Assembly (NCBI RefSeq): GCF_001418335.1
Contig: NZ_LIPP01000124.1
Span: 1 to 43,909 of the forward strand
Length of the DNA: 43,909 bases
Reading direction: 5' to 3'
Origin: Streptomyces aurantiacus
GTDB lineage: Bacteria > Actinomycetota > Actinomycetes > Streptomycetales > Streptomycetaceae
The position numbers and the translations under genes were made by a program. A model generated the notes under the pieces. That model was not told where the DNA came from, ran no database searches, and worked only from the letters and a program-made list of their open reading frames with translations. Below, in pieces: positions 13,544 through 20,947 of this stretch. Each line of letters starts with the position of its first letter. Positions within the stretch are counted from its first letter, which is position 1.

Positions 13544-14685
13544 GGAACGGGGACGGGCCGGTGCGGGACGAAGAGCGCGGCACACGGGAACTCCCCGCCG
13601 GGGGCGAGAACGGCCCCGGCGGGCCCCGGCACCTGGCGGAGGGCGTCGACGGCATTCCCGAGCAGCAGGCCCGGCCGCACCCGGAGGACGACAGTTCCCC
13701 GGCGGCCGGGGTGTCTCGGGGAGAGCCGATCGGCAAGGACGAGCGCGAGGCGCTTTCCGGCAGCGACGGGCGACAGGATCCAGACGTTGCCGCGCAGTGG
13801 GGGTCCCCCCGGACGGAGTCTGGGGGGACGTCCTCGGAAGGGCGGCGGCGGGTGACGGGCGGGATCATGAGCGAGCAGCACGAGCACGAACGAAATGCCG
13901 AGAACGGCGCGTCGGGTACGCAGCACGATCCCCACAACAGGAGCGGGGCGCGGCTCAAGTTCATCGAGCTGCGCAAGCTGGACCACGACAGCCCGGAGTA
14001 CGCGGAACTGCGCAACCAGCTGGTCCGTATGCACCTGCCGCTCGTGGAGCACCTCGCCCGCCGTTTCCGCAACCGCGGCGAGCCGCTGGACGACCTCACT
14101 CAGGTCGCGACCATCGGCCTGATCAAGTCGGTCGACCGCTTCGACCCGGAGCGCGGAGTCGAGTTCTCGACGTACGCGACCCCGACGGTCGTCGGCGAGA
14201 TCAAGCGGCACTTCCGGGACAAGGGCTGGGCCGTGCGTGTGCCGCGCAGGCTGCAGGAGCTGCGGCTCGCGCTGACCACGGCGACCGCGGAGCTCTCGCA
14301 GCAGCACGGCCGCTCCCCCACCGTGCACGAGCTGGCCGAGAAGCTGGGCATCTCGGAGGAGGAGGTCCTGGAGGGCCTGGAGTCGGCCAACGCGTACTCC
14401 ACGCTGTCCCTGGACGTCCCCGACACGGACGACGAGTCGCCGGCCGTCGCCGACACCCTGGGCTCGGAGGACGAGGCCCTGGAGGGCGTCGAGTACCGGG
14501 AGTCCCTCAAGCCGCTCCTGGAGGACCTTCCCCCGCGCGAGAAGCGCATCCTGCTGCTGCGCTTCTTCGCGAACATGACCCAGTCCCAGATCGCCCAGGA
14601 GGTCGGCATCTCACAGATGCACGTCTCCCGGCTGCTGGCCCGGACGCTGGCCCAGCTCCGCGAGAAGTTGCTGGTGGAGGAGTGA
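13540..14685 (+). CDS. sigH: SigB-family stress and development sigma factor SigH
   Basis: 381 residues from the coupled GTG at 13540. The conserved sigma part begins near residue 125 with GARLKFIELRKL and includes region 2 (DLTQVATIGLIKSVDRFDPERGVEFSTYA split across 2.1-2.4), region 3 and region 4 (MTQSQIAQEVGISQMHVSRLL). The first about 109 residues are acidic, disordered and absent from short SigB proteins. An ATG at 13867 would give a 272-residue form. S. coelicolor SigH is known as several isoforms from alternative starts and processing, so both starts may be used. It is inhibited by UshX, controls osmotic stress and septation, and may read the GGGTAC promoter upstream. Confidence 0.94.
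   Translation: MRNGDGPVRDEERGTRELPAGGENGPGGPRHLAEGVDGIPEQQARPHPEDDSSPAAGVSRGEPIGKDEREALSGSDGRQDPDVAAQWGSPRTESGGTSSEGRRRVTGGIMSEQHEHERNAENGASGTQHDPHNRSGARLKFIELRKLDHDSPEYAELRNQLVRMHLPLVEHLARRFRNRGEPLDDLTQVATIGLIKSVDRFDPERGVEFSTYATPTVVGEIKRHFRDKGWAVRVPRRLQELRLALTTATAELSQQHGRSPTVHELAEKLGISEEEVLEGLESANAYSTLSLDVPDTDDESPAVADTLGSEDEALEGVEYRESLKPLLEDLPPREKRILLLRFFANMTQSQIAQEVGISQMHVSRLLARTLAQLREKLLVEE
13803..13829. repeat. Intergenic-type palindrome inside the sigH N-terminal extension
   Basis: GTCCCCCC (13803-13810) and GGGGGGAC (13822-13829) form a perfect inverted repeat around 11 bases. Similar palindromes are widespread Streptomyces intergenic elements. Here the element is in frame within the variable extension of SigH. 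Confidence 0.65.
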
Positions 14686-14699
14686 GGAGTGAGCGGCAC

Positions 14700-14767
14700 A
14701 GCTCGCGTCCCGTAAAAGCTCGCGTCCCGTAAGCAGCTCGTGTCCCGTGAAACAGCTCGCGTCCCGT
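14700..14767 (+). repeat. Four tandem repeats after sigH
   Basis: AGCTCGCGTCCCGT or a one-base variant occurs at 14700-14713, 14717-14730, 14735-14748 and 14754-14767. The steps are 17, 18 and 19 bases because the A-rich spacer grows by one base each time. It starts 14 bases after the sigH stop. Confidence 0.85.
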
Positions 14768-14801
14768 GAGGGGCGCGGCGCACCGCACGACCCGGTCCGC
14801 G

Positions 14802-15251
14802 CTACTCGGGCTCCCGCACTCCGCCCGGCCCGGTGATCCCCAGCGCTCTCGTGGTCTCGGGGTTGAGGATCAGCACCAGTGTCGCGACCGCCACCACCGC
14901 CAGGGCGATCCCCCCGGGGATGGCGAGACTGTCGGCCTGGAGCAGGTTGTACGCGACGGGCAGCGCCATGATCTGCGTGATGATCGTGGGGCCCCGGCTC
15001 CAGCTGCGCCGCAGCAGCAGCCCCCGCGCGGCCAGCAGTGGCAGCAGGGCGAGCACGATCAGCGTCACGCCCCCGGTGACCGCCTGACGGCGGTCGTCGG
15101 GATGGCCGGTGAAGCCCATCACGAGCAGGTAGACGCCCCCGGCGGCAAGGGCGAGCCCCTCCAGCGCGGCGAGCGCGGCCGCCACGGTCAGCCGCCCGGG
15201 GCGGGGTTCGGCGTCGACGGTTTCCGGGGTGGGATTCTGCTCAGAGCTCAC
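14802..15251 (-). CDS. Small integral membrane protein
   Basis: 149 residues with four predicted membrane helices (around 22-45, 54-72, 85-105 and 110-128) after a short polar N-terminus. No known domain is recognised; S. coelicolor has a similar membrane protein beside sigH. GTG at 15251 is chosen because TACCCT ends 6 bases upstream on the minus strand, the pattern of leaderless transcripts; the frame is open to 15311. It converges with sigH and is divergent from the diacylglycerol kinase-like gene. Confidence 0.78.
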   Translation of the reverse strand: MSSEQNPTPETVDAEPRPGRLTVAAALAALEGLALAAGGVYLLVMGFTGHPDDRRQAVTGGVTLIVLALLPLLAARGLLLRRSWSRGPTIITQIMALPVAYNLLQADSLAIPGGIALAVVAVATLVLILNPETTRALGITGPGGVREPE

Positions 15252-15388
15252 CTGTGAAGGGTAGCCCTCGACCCCTGTCCGGCCACGGCCCCGGGGCGTT
15301 TCGCCGGGCATTCGACAGGTCCCGCCGCTCTCACCTGATCCTCACCTCGGTATGGGACGAGTACCGCGCGGTAGGTACGCTGCATCGC

Positions 15389-16357
15389 ATGCGTGCACTT
15401 CTTGTGGTCAATCCGGCAGCAACCACCACCAGCGCACGCACGCGTGACGTCTTGATCCATGCACTGGCGAGCGAGATGAAGCTCGAAGCGGTCACCACCG
15501 AGTACCGCGGTCATGCCAGGGATCTCGGCCGGCAGGCCGCGGAGAGCAAGGACATAGAGCTGGTCGTGGCCCTCGGCGGCGACGGCACGGTCAACGAGGT
15601 CGTGAACGGTCTGCTGCACAACGGCCCCGACCCCGACCGGCTGCCCGGCCTCGCCGTCGTCCCCGGCGGCTCCACCAACGTCTTCGCCCGCGCCCTGGGC
15701 CTGCCCAACGACGCCGTCGAGGCGACCGGCGCCCTCCTGGACGCCTTGCGCGAGGGCCGGGAGCGCACGGTGGGCCTCGGTCTCGCCGCGGGCACCCCGG
15801 GCAGCGACGACGAGGGTGTCCCCGCCCGCTGGTTCACCTTCAACGCGGGCCTCGGCTTCGACGCCGGCGTGGTCGGCCGCGTCGAACAGCACCGCGAACG
15901 CGGCAAACGCTCCACGCACTCTCTCTACGTGCGCCAGGCGATGCGCCAGTTCTTCGGGGAGACCCACCGGCGCCGCGGCACCATCACGCTGGAGCGGCCG
16001 GGCTCCGACCCGGTGACCGATCTGGTGCTGTCGATAGTGTGCAACACGTCTCCGTGGACGTATCTGGGCAATCGCCCGGTGTACGCGTCACCTAAGGCCT
16101 CGTTCGATACCGGCCTCGACGTACTCGGCCTCAGCCGCATGTCGACGGCCGCGGTTGCCCGGTATGGCACCCAGTTGCTCACTTCGTCCCCCGAGCGCGG
16201 CCCCCATGGCAAGCACGCGGTGTCCCTGCACGATCTGACCGACTTCACCTTGCATTCGAAGGTCCCGCTGCCCCTGCAGATGGACGGCGACCACCTCGGA
16301 CTGCGTACGAGCGTCGCGTTCACAGGCGTTCGCCGTGCACTGCGTGTGATTGTGTGA
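15389..16357 (+). CDS. Diacylglycerol/sphingosine kinase-like lipid kinase
   Basis: 322 residues. The DAGK catalytic domain begins at MRALLVVNPAA and carries the nucleotide-binding GGDGTVNEVVNG and PGGSTNVFARALG motifs; the C-terminal beta-sandwich half includes WFTFNAGLGFDAGVV. Such enzymes phosphorylate diacylglycerol or related lipids at the membrane; the bacterial substrate is not fixed by sequence. The ATG at 15389 lies 7 bases after TACGCT (15376-15381), so the mRNA is probably leaderless. wblE lies 317 bases downstream in the same direction. Confidence 0.92.
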   Translation: MRALLVVNPAATTTSARTRDVLIHALASEMKLEAVTTEYRGHARDLGRQAAESKDIELVVALGGDGTVNEVVNGLLHNGPDPDRLPGLAVVPGGSTNVFARALGLPNDAVEATGALLDALREGRERTVGLGLAAGTPGSDDEGVPARWFTFNAGLGFDAGVVGRVEQHRERGKRSTHSLYVRQAMRQFFGETHRRRGTITLERPGSDPVTDLVLSIVCNTSPWTYLGNRPVYASPKASFDTGLDVLGLSRMSTAAVARYGTQLLTSSPERGPHGKHAVSLHDLTDFTLHSKVPLPLQMDGDHLGLRTSVAFTGVRRALRVIV

Positions 16358-16674
16358 GCGGAACGGGCCAAAGTCCTTCCACTCGAACGTTTAGGCCAGG
16401 GTCCACCCCATGGAAGTACGGCTGTGACCTAGTCGACACCGAGGAATCAAAAAAAACTTTCCGGAAGGGGTTGTATCCGCCGCTGAGGTTTGCGAGTCTC
16501 TACGTGGCGCTCGGGTCGGGCCGCAACATCGCCCCCACAGAGCGCCGGAACCCCTCCTCACATCCAGGACCACGCCAGTCCGTCTGGTAGTCGGCCCTTC
16601 ACTTGTTGAGGGATTCGTGAAAGCGTTCACATTCACAAGCAACGTGCATGTAATACCAAGGAGAGGTAGCAGCC
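16358..16674 (+). promoter_or_regulatory. Promoter and leader region of wblE
   Basis: This 317-base region separates the lipid kinase gene from wblE. It contains an unusual A-tract (from about 16449) followed by the palindrome CTTTCCGGAAGG and the GTATCC / GAGTCTC stretch, which may be promoter elements. The wblE ribosome binding site AAGGAGAGG is about 8 bases before the ATG. A long 5' UTR is likely but the transcription start cannot be fixed by eye. Confidence 0.5.
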
Positions 16675-16932
16675 ATGGACTGGCGTCATAACGCCGTTTG
16701 CCGCGAGGAAGACCCCGAGCTCTTCTTCCCCATCGGCAACACCGGTCCTGCGCTGCTGCAGATCGAGGAAGCCAAGGCCGTTTGCCGTCGCTGCCCCGTC
16801 ATGGAGCAGTGTCTGCAGTGGGCGCTTGAGTCCGGCCAGGACTCCGGCGTCTGGGGTGGTCTCAGCGAGGACGAGCGCCGCGCAATGAAGCGCCGCGCCG
16901 CCCGCAACAGGGCCCGTCAGGCCTCCGCCTGA
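16675..16932 (+). CDS. wblE: WhiB1-type iron-sulfur transcription factor WblE
   Basis: 85 residues. The four cysteines Cys9, Cys37, Cys40 and Cys46 ligate a [4Fe-4S] cluster, GVWGG at 58-62 is the turn motif, and the basic RRAMKRRAARNRARQ tail binds DNA. This is the WhiB1 subfamily (WblE in Streptomyces), which in mycobacteria binds the principal sigma factor and is nitric-oxide sensitive. It is transcribed from its own long leader and ends in a strong terminator. The convergent neighbour is the PdtaS-type kinase gene, the same pairing as whiB1 and pdtaS in Mycobacterium. Confidence 0.96.
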   Translation: MDWRHNAVCREEDPELFFPIGNTGPALLQIEEAKAVCRRCPVMEQCLQWALESGQDSGVWGGLSEDERRAMKRRAARNRARQASA

Positions 16933-17042
16933 CAACCCGCCCCACGACAGCCTGGCTTGGCGGCGCGTACAGCGAGTACGCATCTCCCGCCCCCGAGCCG
17001 CAGCGCGCAGTACCCCCGATGCGCACAACCGAATGACACTGT

Positions 17043-17073
17043 GAGCCCCGGACCACTCAGTGGTCCGGGGCTC
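17043..17073. terminator. wblE terminator
   Basis: A near-perfect palindrome: 15-base arms 17043-17057 and 17059-17073 start GAGCCCCGGACC and end GGTCCGGGGCTC, with a minimal loop. It is 110 bases after the wblE stop and is followed by ATTGCTGTTT. It may act in both directions. Confidence 0.85.
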
Positions 17074-17240
17074 ATTGCTGTTTGCGATCGTGGACTCGTC
17101 GGCTGTTCGAGCGCCCCTGGCGCCGCCGAACCAACCCACGAGGGTTACGCAACGTGTCCGGGACGTCATGGTGCGGGGTGTCCGAGAGCGGTCGACGAGA
17201 GCGTGGACCGCCTGGATTCCTTAGGCGGCTCACGTGACGT

Positions 17241-17345
17241 TGGTTACTCGGGTCAGCCGGGCGGCTGTCCGCCGGTCGGCTTGTCCGCCGGTCGAGTCAG
17301 CCGGTCGGCTCACTCAGGTCGCTCAGGTCGCTCAGGGAGACTGGC
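17241..17345. repeat. Degenerate CCGGTCGG / CTCAGGTCG repeats
   Basis: Short imperfect repeats include CCGCCGGTCGGCTTG followed by CCGCCGGTCGAGTC, and the tandem CTCAGGTCG-CTCAGGTCG-CTCAGG near 17312-17335. They lie just past the end of the leftward pdtaS gene and look like slippage-prone non-coding sequence. Confidence 0.6.
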
Positions 17346-17363
17346 CCGCTCGACGGGCTTCGG

Positions 17364-18839
17364 TCACTCGGGTCGTTTGGGGCTCTGCACCGGGATGTCC
17401 AACACGACCTGCGTGCCGCGCTCCGGGGCCGGGACCATGTCGAAGGTGCCGCCCAACTCGCCCTCCACGAGCGTTCGTACGATCTGCAGACCGAGGTTGC
17501 CCGAGCGGTGCGGGTCGAATCCCTCGGGCAGGCCCACTCCGTCGTCCTGGACCGTGACCAGGAGTCGGTTCTCCTTCGACGTACCGCCGCGGACCACGGA
17601 CACCTCGACCGTGCCCCGTTCGCCCTCGCGGAAGCCGTGCTCCAGGGCGTTCTGCAGGATTTCGGTGAGGACCATGGAGAGCGGGGTCGCCACCTCGGCG
17701 TCGAGTATGCCGAAACGGCCCGTCCGCCGGCCGACGACCTTGCCCGGCGAGATCTCGGCGACCATGGCGAGCACCCTGTCTGCGATTTCGTCGAACTCCA
17801 CGCGCTCGTCGAGGTTCTGAGAGAGCGTCTCGTGCACGATCGCGATCGAGCCGACCCTGCGCACCGCCTCTTCGAGGGCTTCCCTGCCCCGGTCGGACTC
17901 GATGCGGCGGGCCTGAAGGCGCAGCAGGGCCGCTACCGTCTGGAGGTTGTTCTTCACCCGGTGGTGGATCTCCCGGATGGTCGCGTCCTTGGTGATCAAC
18001 TCGCGCTCGCGGCGGCGCAGTTCGGTCACGTCACGCAGGAGGACCAGGGAACCGACACGTGTCCCCTTGGGTTTGAGCGGGATCGAACGCAGCTGGATCA
18101 CGCCGTCGTCGCTCTCGATCTCGAACTCGCGGGGTGCCCAGCCGCTGGCCACCTTGGCCAGCGCCTCGTCCACCGGGCCCCGGGAGGGGGCGAGCTCCGC
18201 GGTGGTCTCGCCGAGGTGTTGGCCGACCAGGTCGGCGGCGAGGCCCAGCCGGTGGTACGCCGACAGCGCGTTCGGTGACGCGTACTGGACGACGCCGTCC
18301 GCGTCCACCCGGATCAGGCCGTCGCCCACGCGGGGCGAGGCGTCCATGTCGACCTGCTGGTTGGGGAACGGGAAGGAGCCCGCCGCGATCATCTGGGCCA
18401 GGTCGGACGCGCTCTGCAGATAGGTGAGTTCGAGCCGCGAGGGCGTGCGCACCGTGAGCAGGTTGGTGTTGCGGGCGATGACCCCCAGGACACGGCCCTC
18501 TCTGCGGACGGGGATGGACTCGACCCGTACGGGAACTTCCTCACGCCACTCCGGGTCGCCCTCGCGCACGATCCGGCCCTCGTCCAGGGCGGCGTCCAGC
18601 ATGGGACGGCGGCCGCGCGGGACGAGGTGTCCGATCATGTCGTCCTGGTACGAGGTGGGGCCGGTGTTCGGCCTCATCTGGGCGACCGAGACGTAGCGGG
18701 TGCCGTCACGGGTGGGGACCCACAGGACGAGGTCCGCGAAGGAGAGATCGGAGAGCAGCTGCCACTCCGAGACCAGCAGATGCAGCCACTCAAGGTCGGA
18801 GTCACCGAGGGCGGTGTGCTGGCGTACGAGGTCGTTCAT
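17364..18839 (-). CDS. pdtaS: Sensor histidine kinase of the PdtaS type (GAF-PAS-HisKA_2)
   Basis: 491 residues, soluble. The order is a GAF-like domain (about 5-150), a PAS domain (about 165-275), the HisKA_2 dimerisation helix IREIHHRVKNNLQ with phospho-acceptor His292 or His293, and a HATPase domain with ILQNALEHG, DDGVGLP and GNLGLQIV. In Mycobacterium PdtaS phosphorylates PdtaR, an ANTAR RNA-binding response regulator. The partner gene is not in this window. ATG at 18839 by alignment with the family's MNDLVRQHT start. The neighbouring wblE/whiB1 is conserved synteny. A DasR-operator-like site lies about 330 bases upstream. Confidence 0.92.
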   Translation of the reverse strand: MNDLVRQHTALGDSDLEWLHLLVSEWQLLSDLSFADLVLWVPTRDGTRYVSVAQMRPNTGPTSYQDDMIGHLVPRGRRPMLDAALDEGRIVREGDPEWREEVPVRVESIPVRREGRVLGVIARNTNLLTVRTPSRLELTYLQSASDLAQMIAAGSFPFPNQQVDMDASPRVGDGLIRVDADGVVQYASPNALSAYHRLGLAADLVGQHLGETTAELAPSRGPVDEALAKVASGWAPREFEIESDDGVIQLRSIPLKPKGTRVGSLVLLRDVTELRRRERELITKDATIREIHHRVKNNLQTVAALLRLQARRIESDRGREALEEAVRRVGSIAIVHETLSQNLDERVEFDEIADRVLAMVAEISPGKVVGRRTGRFGILDAEVATPLSMVLTEILQNALEHGFREGERGTVEVSVVRGGTSKENRLLVTVQDDGVGLPEGFDPHRSGNLGLQIVRTLVEGELGGTFDMVPAPERGTQVVLDIPVQSPKRPE

Positions 18840-19069
18840 GGAGGGCACGTCTGCGAGCGTACCCGCCGCGTACGACAAGACTTGAAATCGGTCATTCGCA
18901 GGCCCCCGGAGGACACCCGGAGACACCCGCGGGCCGCGGCGCCTGAGAGGGACCCTCAGCCCTCCCGGCACCGCAGCCCGGAGCAACATCGGCCGGGGGG
19001 TGTGCGGTCCCGATCGGCCGAAGGATGAGGATCCGGTGCAGTCAGGGCAGAGAGCGCCGGCTCCTCGAT

Positions 19070-19094
19070 CCGTCTTCCTGTGCGGGGAAGACGG
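19070..19094 (-). terminator. Stem-loop downstream of the tetR gene
   Basis: CCGTCTTCC (19070-19078) pairs with GGAAGACGG (19086-19094) around 7 bases. It lies past the leftward tetR gene and between the DasR-like site and pdtaS, so it could end tetR transcripts or affect a long pdtaS leader. Confidence 0.5.
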
Positions 19095-19169
19095 AGGCTT
19101 GGTCGTCAAGTGTTGTGATCACTCAGCTGGCTTGATCATTCAGTTGCGTGCTCAAGCTTTGCCTACGAT

Positions 19170-19185
19170 TCTGGACTAGACCACT
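19170..19185. promoter_or_regulatory. DasR-operator-like (dre) site, orphan
   Basis: TCTGGACTAGACCACT matches 14 of 16 positions of ACTGGTCTAGACCACT, the dre consensus as I remember it. Its central 12 bases TGGACTAGACCA are identical to the site at 26910-26921 beside dasR. The nearest gene it could control is pdtaS, leftward. Confidence 0.6.
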
Positions 19186-19277
19186 CCGGCTGTCCATGCG
19201 TTGCCGGATGTTTGTTGTTGTCTCCTGATCCGACAACTCGCGTCCTCTCACCACCACGCACATGGACGCCGAGCGGT

Positions 19278-19922
19278 TCACGGGCAGGGCCAGACACGCA
19301 TGGCGAGTTCGGCCACCGCTTCCAGCTGCTCCTTCGTGGCTCCGTCCCGGGCCTGCTGGGACATTCCCTGGATCACGGCGCCGGTGTGCCGGGCCAGGGC
19401 CGCCGTATCCACGTCCGCGGGAAGCTCGCCCGCGGCGACACCGGCCTTTATGCGGCTCTCTATGGCGGCGACGTTGGCGTTGCGCCGCTCGCGCAGGGAG
19501 TCCTCCACCTCGGGGGTGGTGCAGTTCGTGGCGGCATGGACGACCAGGCAGCCGTGCGGGCGGCCGGGTTCGGTGTACTCCGCCGCGGCCTCGCGCAGCA
19601 TCCGCGCCACCGCGGCGCGGGCCGTCCGCTCCTCGGTGAGCGCGCGGTCGCTGAACGAGCCGTACCTCGTGCCGTACGCGGTCACGACCTCCGCGAAGAG
19701 GGACCGCTTGTCGCCGAAGGCCGCGTAGAGGCTGGGGGCGCCGATGCCCATGACCTCGGTGAGGTCGGAGACGGAGGTCCCCTCGTAGCCGTGCTCCCAG
19801 AAGGCGAGGATCGCCTTCTCCAGCGCGGTCTCGCGGTCGAAGGAGCGGGGGCGGCCACGGCCGCGCGGCCTGGCCTCGGATCCCGGCCCGGCCTGCCGGG
19901 CGGCTGCCTGTCTGTTCACCAT
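19278..19922 (-). CDS. TetR/AcrR-family transcriptional repressor
   Basis: 214 residues. The N-terminal helix-turn-helix is at about 27-75 (ETALEKAILAFWEHGYEGTS followed by the VSDLTEVMGIGAPSLYAAFGDKRSL region, in two parts). The C-terminal ligand domain has the TetR_C pattern of YerP/AcrR-like repressors with HGCLVVHAATNC. ATG at 19922. It is divergent from the SDR gene, with a 9-bp inverted repeat between them, so the SDR gene and itself are the likely targets. The ligand is unknown. Confidence 0.92.
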   Translation of the reverse strand: MVNRQAAARQAGPGSEARPRGRGRPRSFDRETALEKAILAFWEHGYEGTSVSDLTEVMGIGAPSLYAAFGDKRSLFAEVVTAYGTRYGSFSDRALTEERTARAAVARMLREAAAEYTEPGRPHGCLVVHAATNCTTPEVEDSLRERRNANVAAIESRIKAGVAAGELPADVDTAALARHTGAVIQGMSQQARDGATKEQLEAVAELAMRVWPCP

Positions 19923-19951
19923 GGAGTGGATTTTATAGCGGGTGCTAGAGA

Positions 19952-19994
19952 AATGGCCGTCCCCTGTAGTACGGTTTTTTCTGTAACGGCCATT
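19952..19994. promoter_or_regulatory. Candidate TetR operator
   Basis: AATGGCCGT (19952-19960) and ACGGCCATT (19986-19994) form a perfect 9-bp inverted repeat separated by 25 bases, in the 95-base region between tetR and the SDR gene. CTGTAGTACGG and CTGTAACGG inside it form an imperfect direct repeat. It could be one wide operator or two half-operators. Confidence 0.55.
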
Positions 19995-20017
19995 AGGGAA
20001 ATATGGAGGGGGCTGAC

Positions 20018-20770
20018 ATGGGCGTGCTTGCGGGCAGGACGGCGCTGGTGACGGGCGGCAGCAGGGGCATCGGGCGGGGTATCGCCGAGCGGCTCGGGCG
20101 GGACGGGGCGCGGGTGGCCGTGCACTACGGGAGCGACGAGCCGGCGGCGAAGGCCGCGGTGGACGCGATCCGGGCGGCGGGCGGTTACGCGTTCGCGCTG
20201 CGAGCGGAGCTGGGAGCGCCCGGCGACGCGGACGAGCTGTGGCGGGAGTTCGACCGGCACGCGGAGGGTCTGGACATCCTGGTGAACAACGCCGGGATCG
20301 GCACGTCACGCCCGTTCGAGGAGATCGACGAGGCCGAGTACGACCGGGTCTTCGCGGTGAACGTGAAAGCGCCGCACTTCATCACGCAGCTCGGCGCGAC
20401 CCGGCTGCGGGACGGCGGGCGGATCGTCAACATCTCCTCGGGCCTCGCACGCACCGCGATGATGCCGGACAAGATGGCGTACGCGATGACGAAGGGCGCC
20501 CTGGACATCTTCACGCGGGATCTGGCCAAGGTTCTGGGACCCCGTGGCATCACGGTGAACACGGTGGCGCCGGGCATCATCGACACCGACAACAACGCCG
20601 ACTGGCTGCGGTCGAGCGACGAGGCCTGGGCACAGGCCTCGGCGATATCGGCGCTCGGACGGGTGGGCACGCCGGCGGACGTCGCCGACGTGGTGGCGTT
20701 CCTCGCCTCGGACGAGGGCCGGTGGGTGACGGGGCACTGGATGGACGCGACGGGAGGTTCGTTGACCTGA
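20018..20770 (+). CDS. Short-chain dehydrogenase/reductase
   Basis: 250 residues, classical SDR. The cofactor loop is TGGSRGIG (about residues 12-19), NNAG follows near residue 89, and the catalytic Ser (NISSG) and Tyr/Lys (YAMTK) are present. The HYGSDE stretch after strand 2 suggests NADP rather than NAD, as in 3-oxoacyl-ACP-reductase-like members. Substrate unknown. ATG at 20018 with GGAGGGGG 5 bases upstream. Probably repressed by the divergent TetR-type protein. Confidence 0.92.
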   Translation: MGVLAGRTALVTGGSRGIGRGIAERLGRDGARVAVHYGSDEPAAKAAVDAIRAAGGYAFALRAELGAPGDADELWREFDRHAEGLDILVNNAGIGTSRPFEEIDEAEYDRVFAVNVKAPHFITQLGATRLRDGGRIVNISSGLARTAMMPDKMAYAMTKGALDIFTRDLAKVLGPRGITVNTVAPGIIDTDNNADWLRSSDEAWAQASAISALGRVGTPADVADVVAFLASDEGRWVTGHWMDATGGSLT

Positions 20771-20893
20771 GCACGCAGGGACGCCGACCTGCGCCTCACC
20801 GGGCAACCCCCGTCGGGGCGGGCGTCGAGGAGAGCGTCGAGGCGGGCAATATCCGTCCCGGAAGGCGCGACCGGGGAGGACCCATTCTGCTAG

Positions 20894-20909
20894 ATTGGTC
20901 TATACCACA
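20894..20909 (+). promoter_or_regulatory. DasR operator (dre) at nagB
   Basis: ATTGGTCTATACCACA matches the dre core TGGTCTAGACCA except for one central base. It overlaps TAGATT (20891-20896), a plausible -10 box, about 40 bases upstream of the nagB start. nagB is a known DasR target, derepressed by glucosamine-6-phosphate. Confidence 0.85.
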
Positions 20910-20947
20910 TATGCAGGTGAGTCCCCCTTCAGAACGGCAGGCCCAGC

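Larger units (their letters stand above)
16933..17363. other. Intergenic region between wblE and pdtaS
   Basis: These 431 bases contain the wblE terminator at 17043-17073 and a degenerate repeat region at about 17241-17345. No convincing gene was found on either strand. Confidence 0.7.
18840..19277. other. Intergenic region upstream of pdtaS
   Basis: These 438 bases hold no convincing gene. They contain a stem-loop at 19070-19094, two copies of TGATCAYTCAG at 19116-19126 and 19133-19143, and a DasR-operator-like site at 19170-19185. They include the pdtaS promoter and the 3' end of the tetR transcript. Confidence 0.65.

Noticed and set aside
14700..14767. Tandem repeats as a CRISPR array
   Set aside because: Units are only 14 bases with 3-5 base spacers; no cas gene is present.
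18859..18864. GGGTAC on the minus strand just upstream of pdtaS as a SigH-type promoter
   Set aside because: The best GNNT box is 13 bases away, outside the 14-16 spacing, and the -10 box would be only 20 bases from the start.
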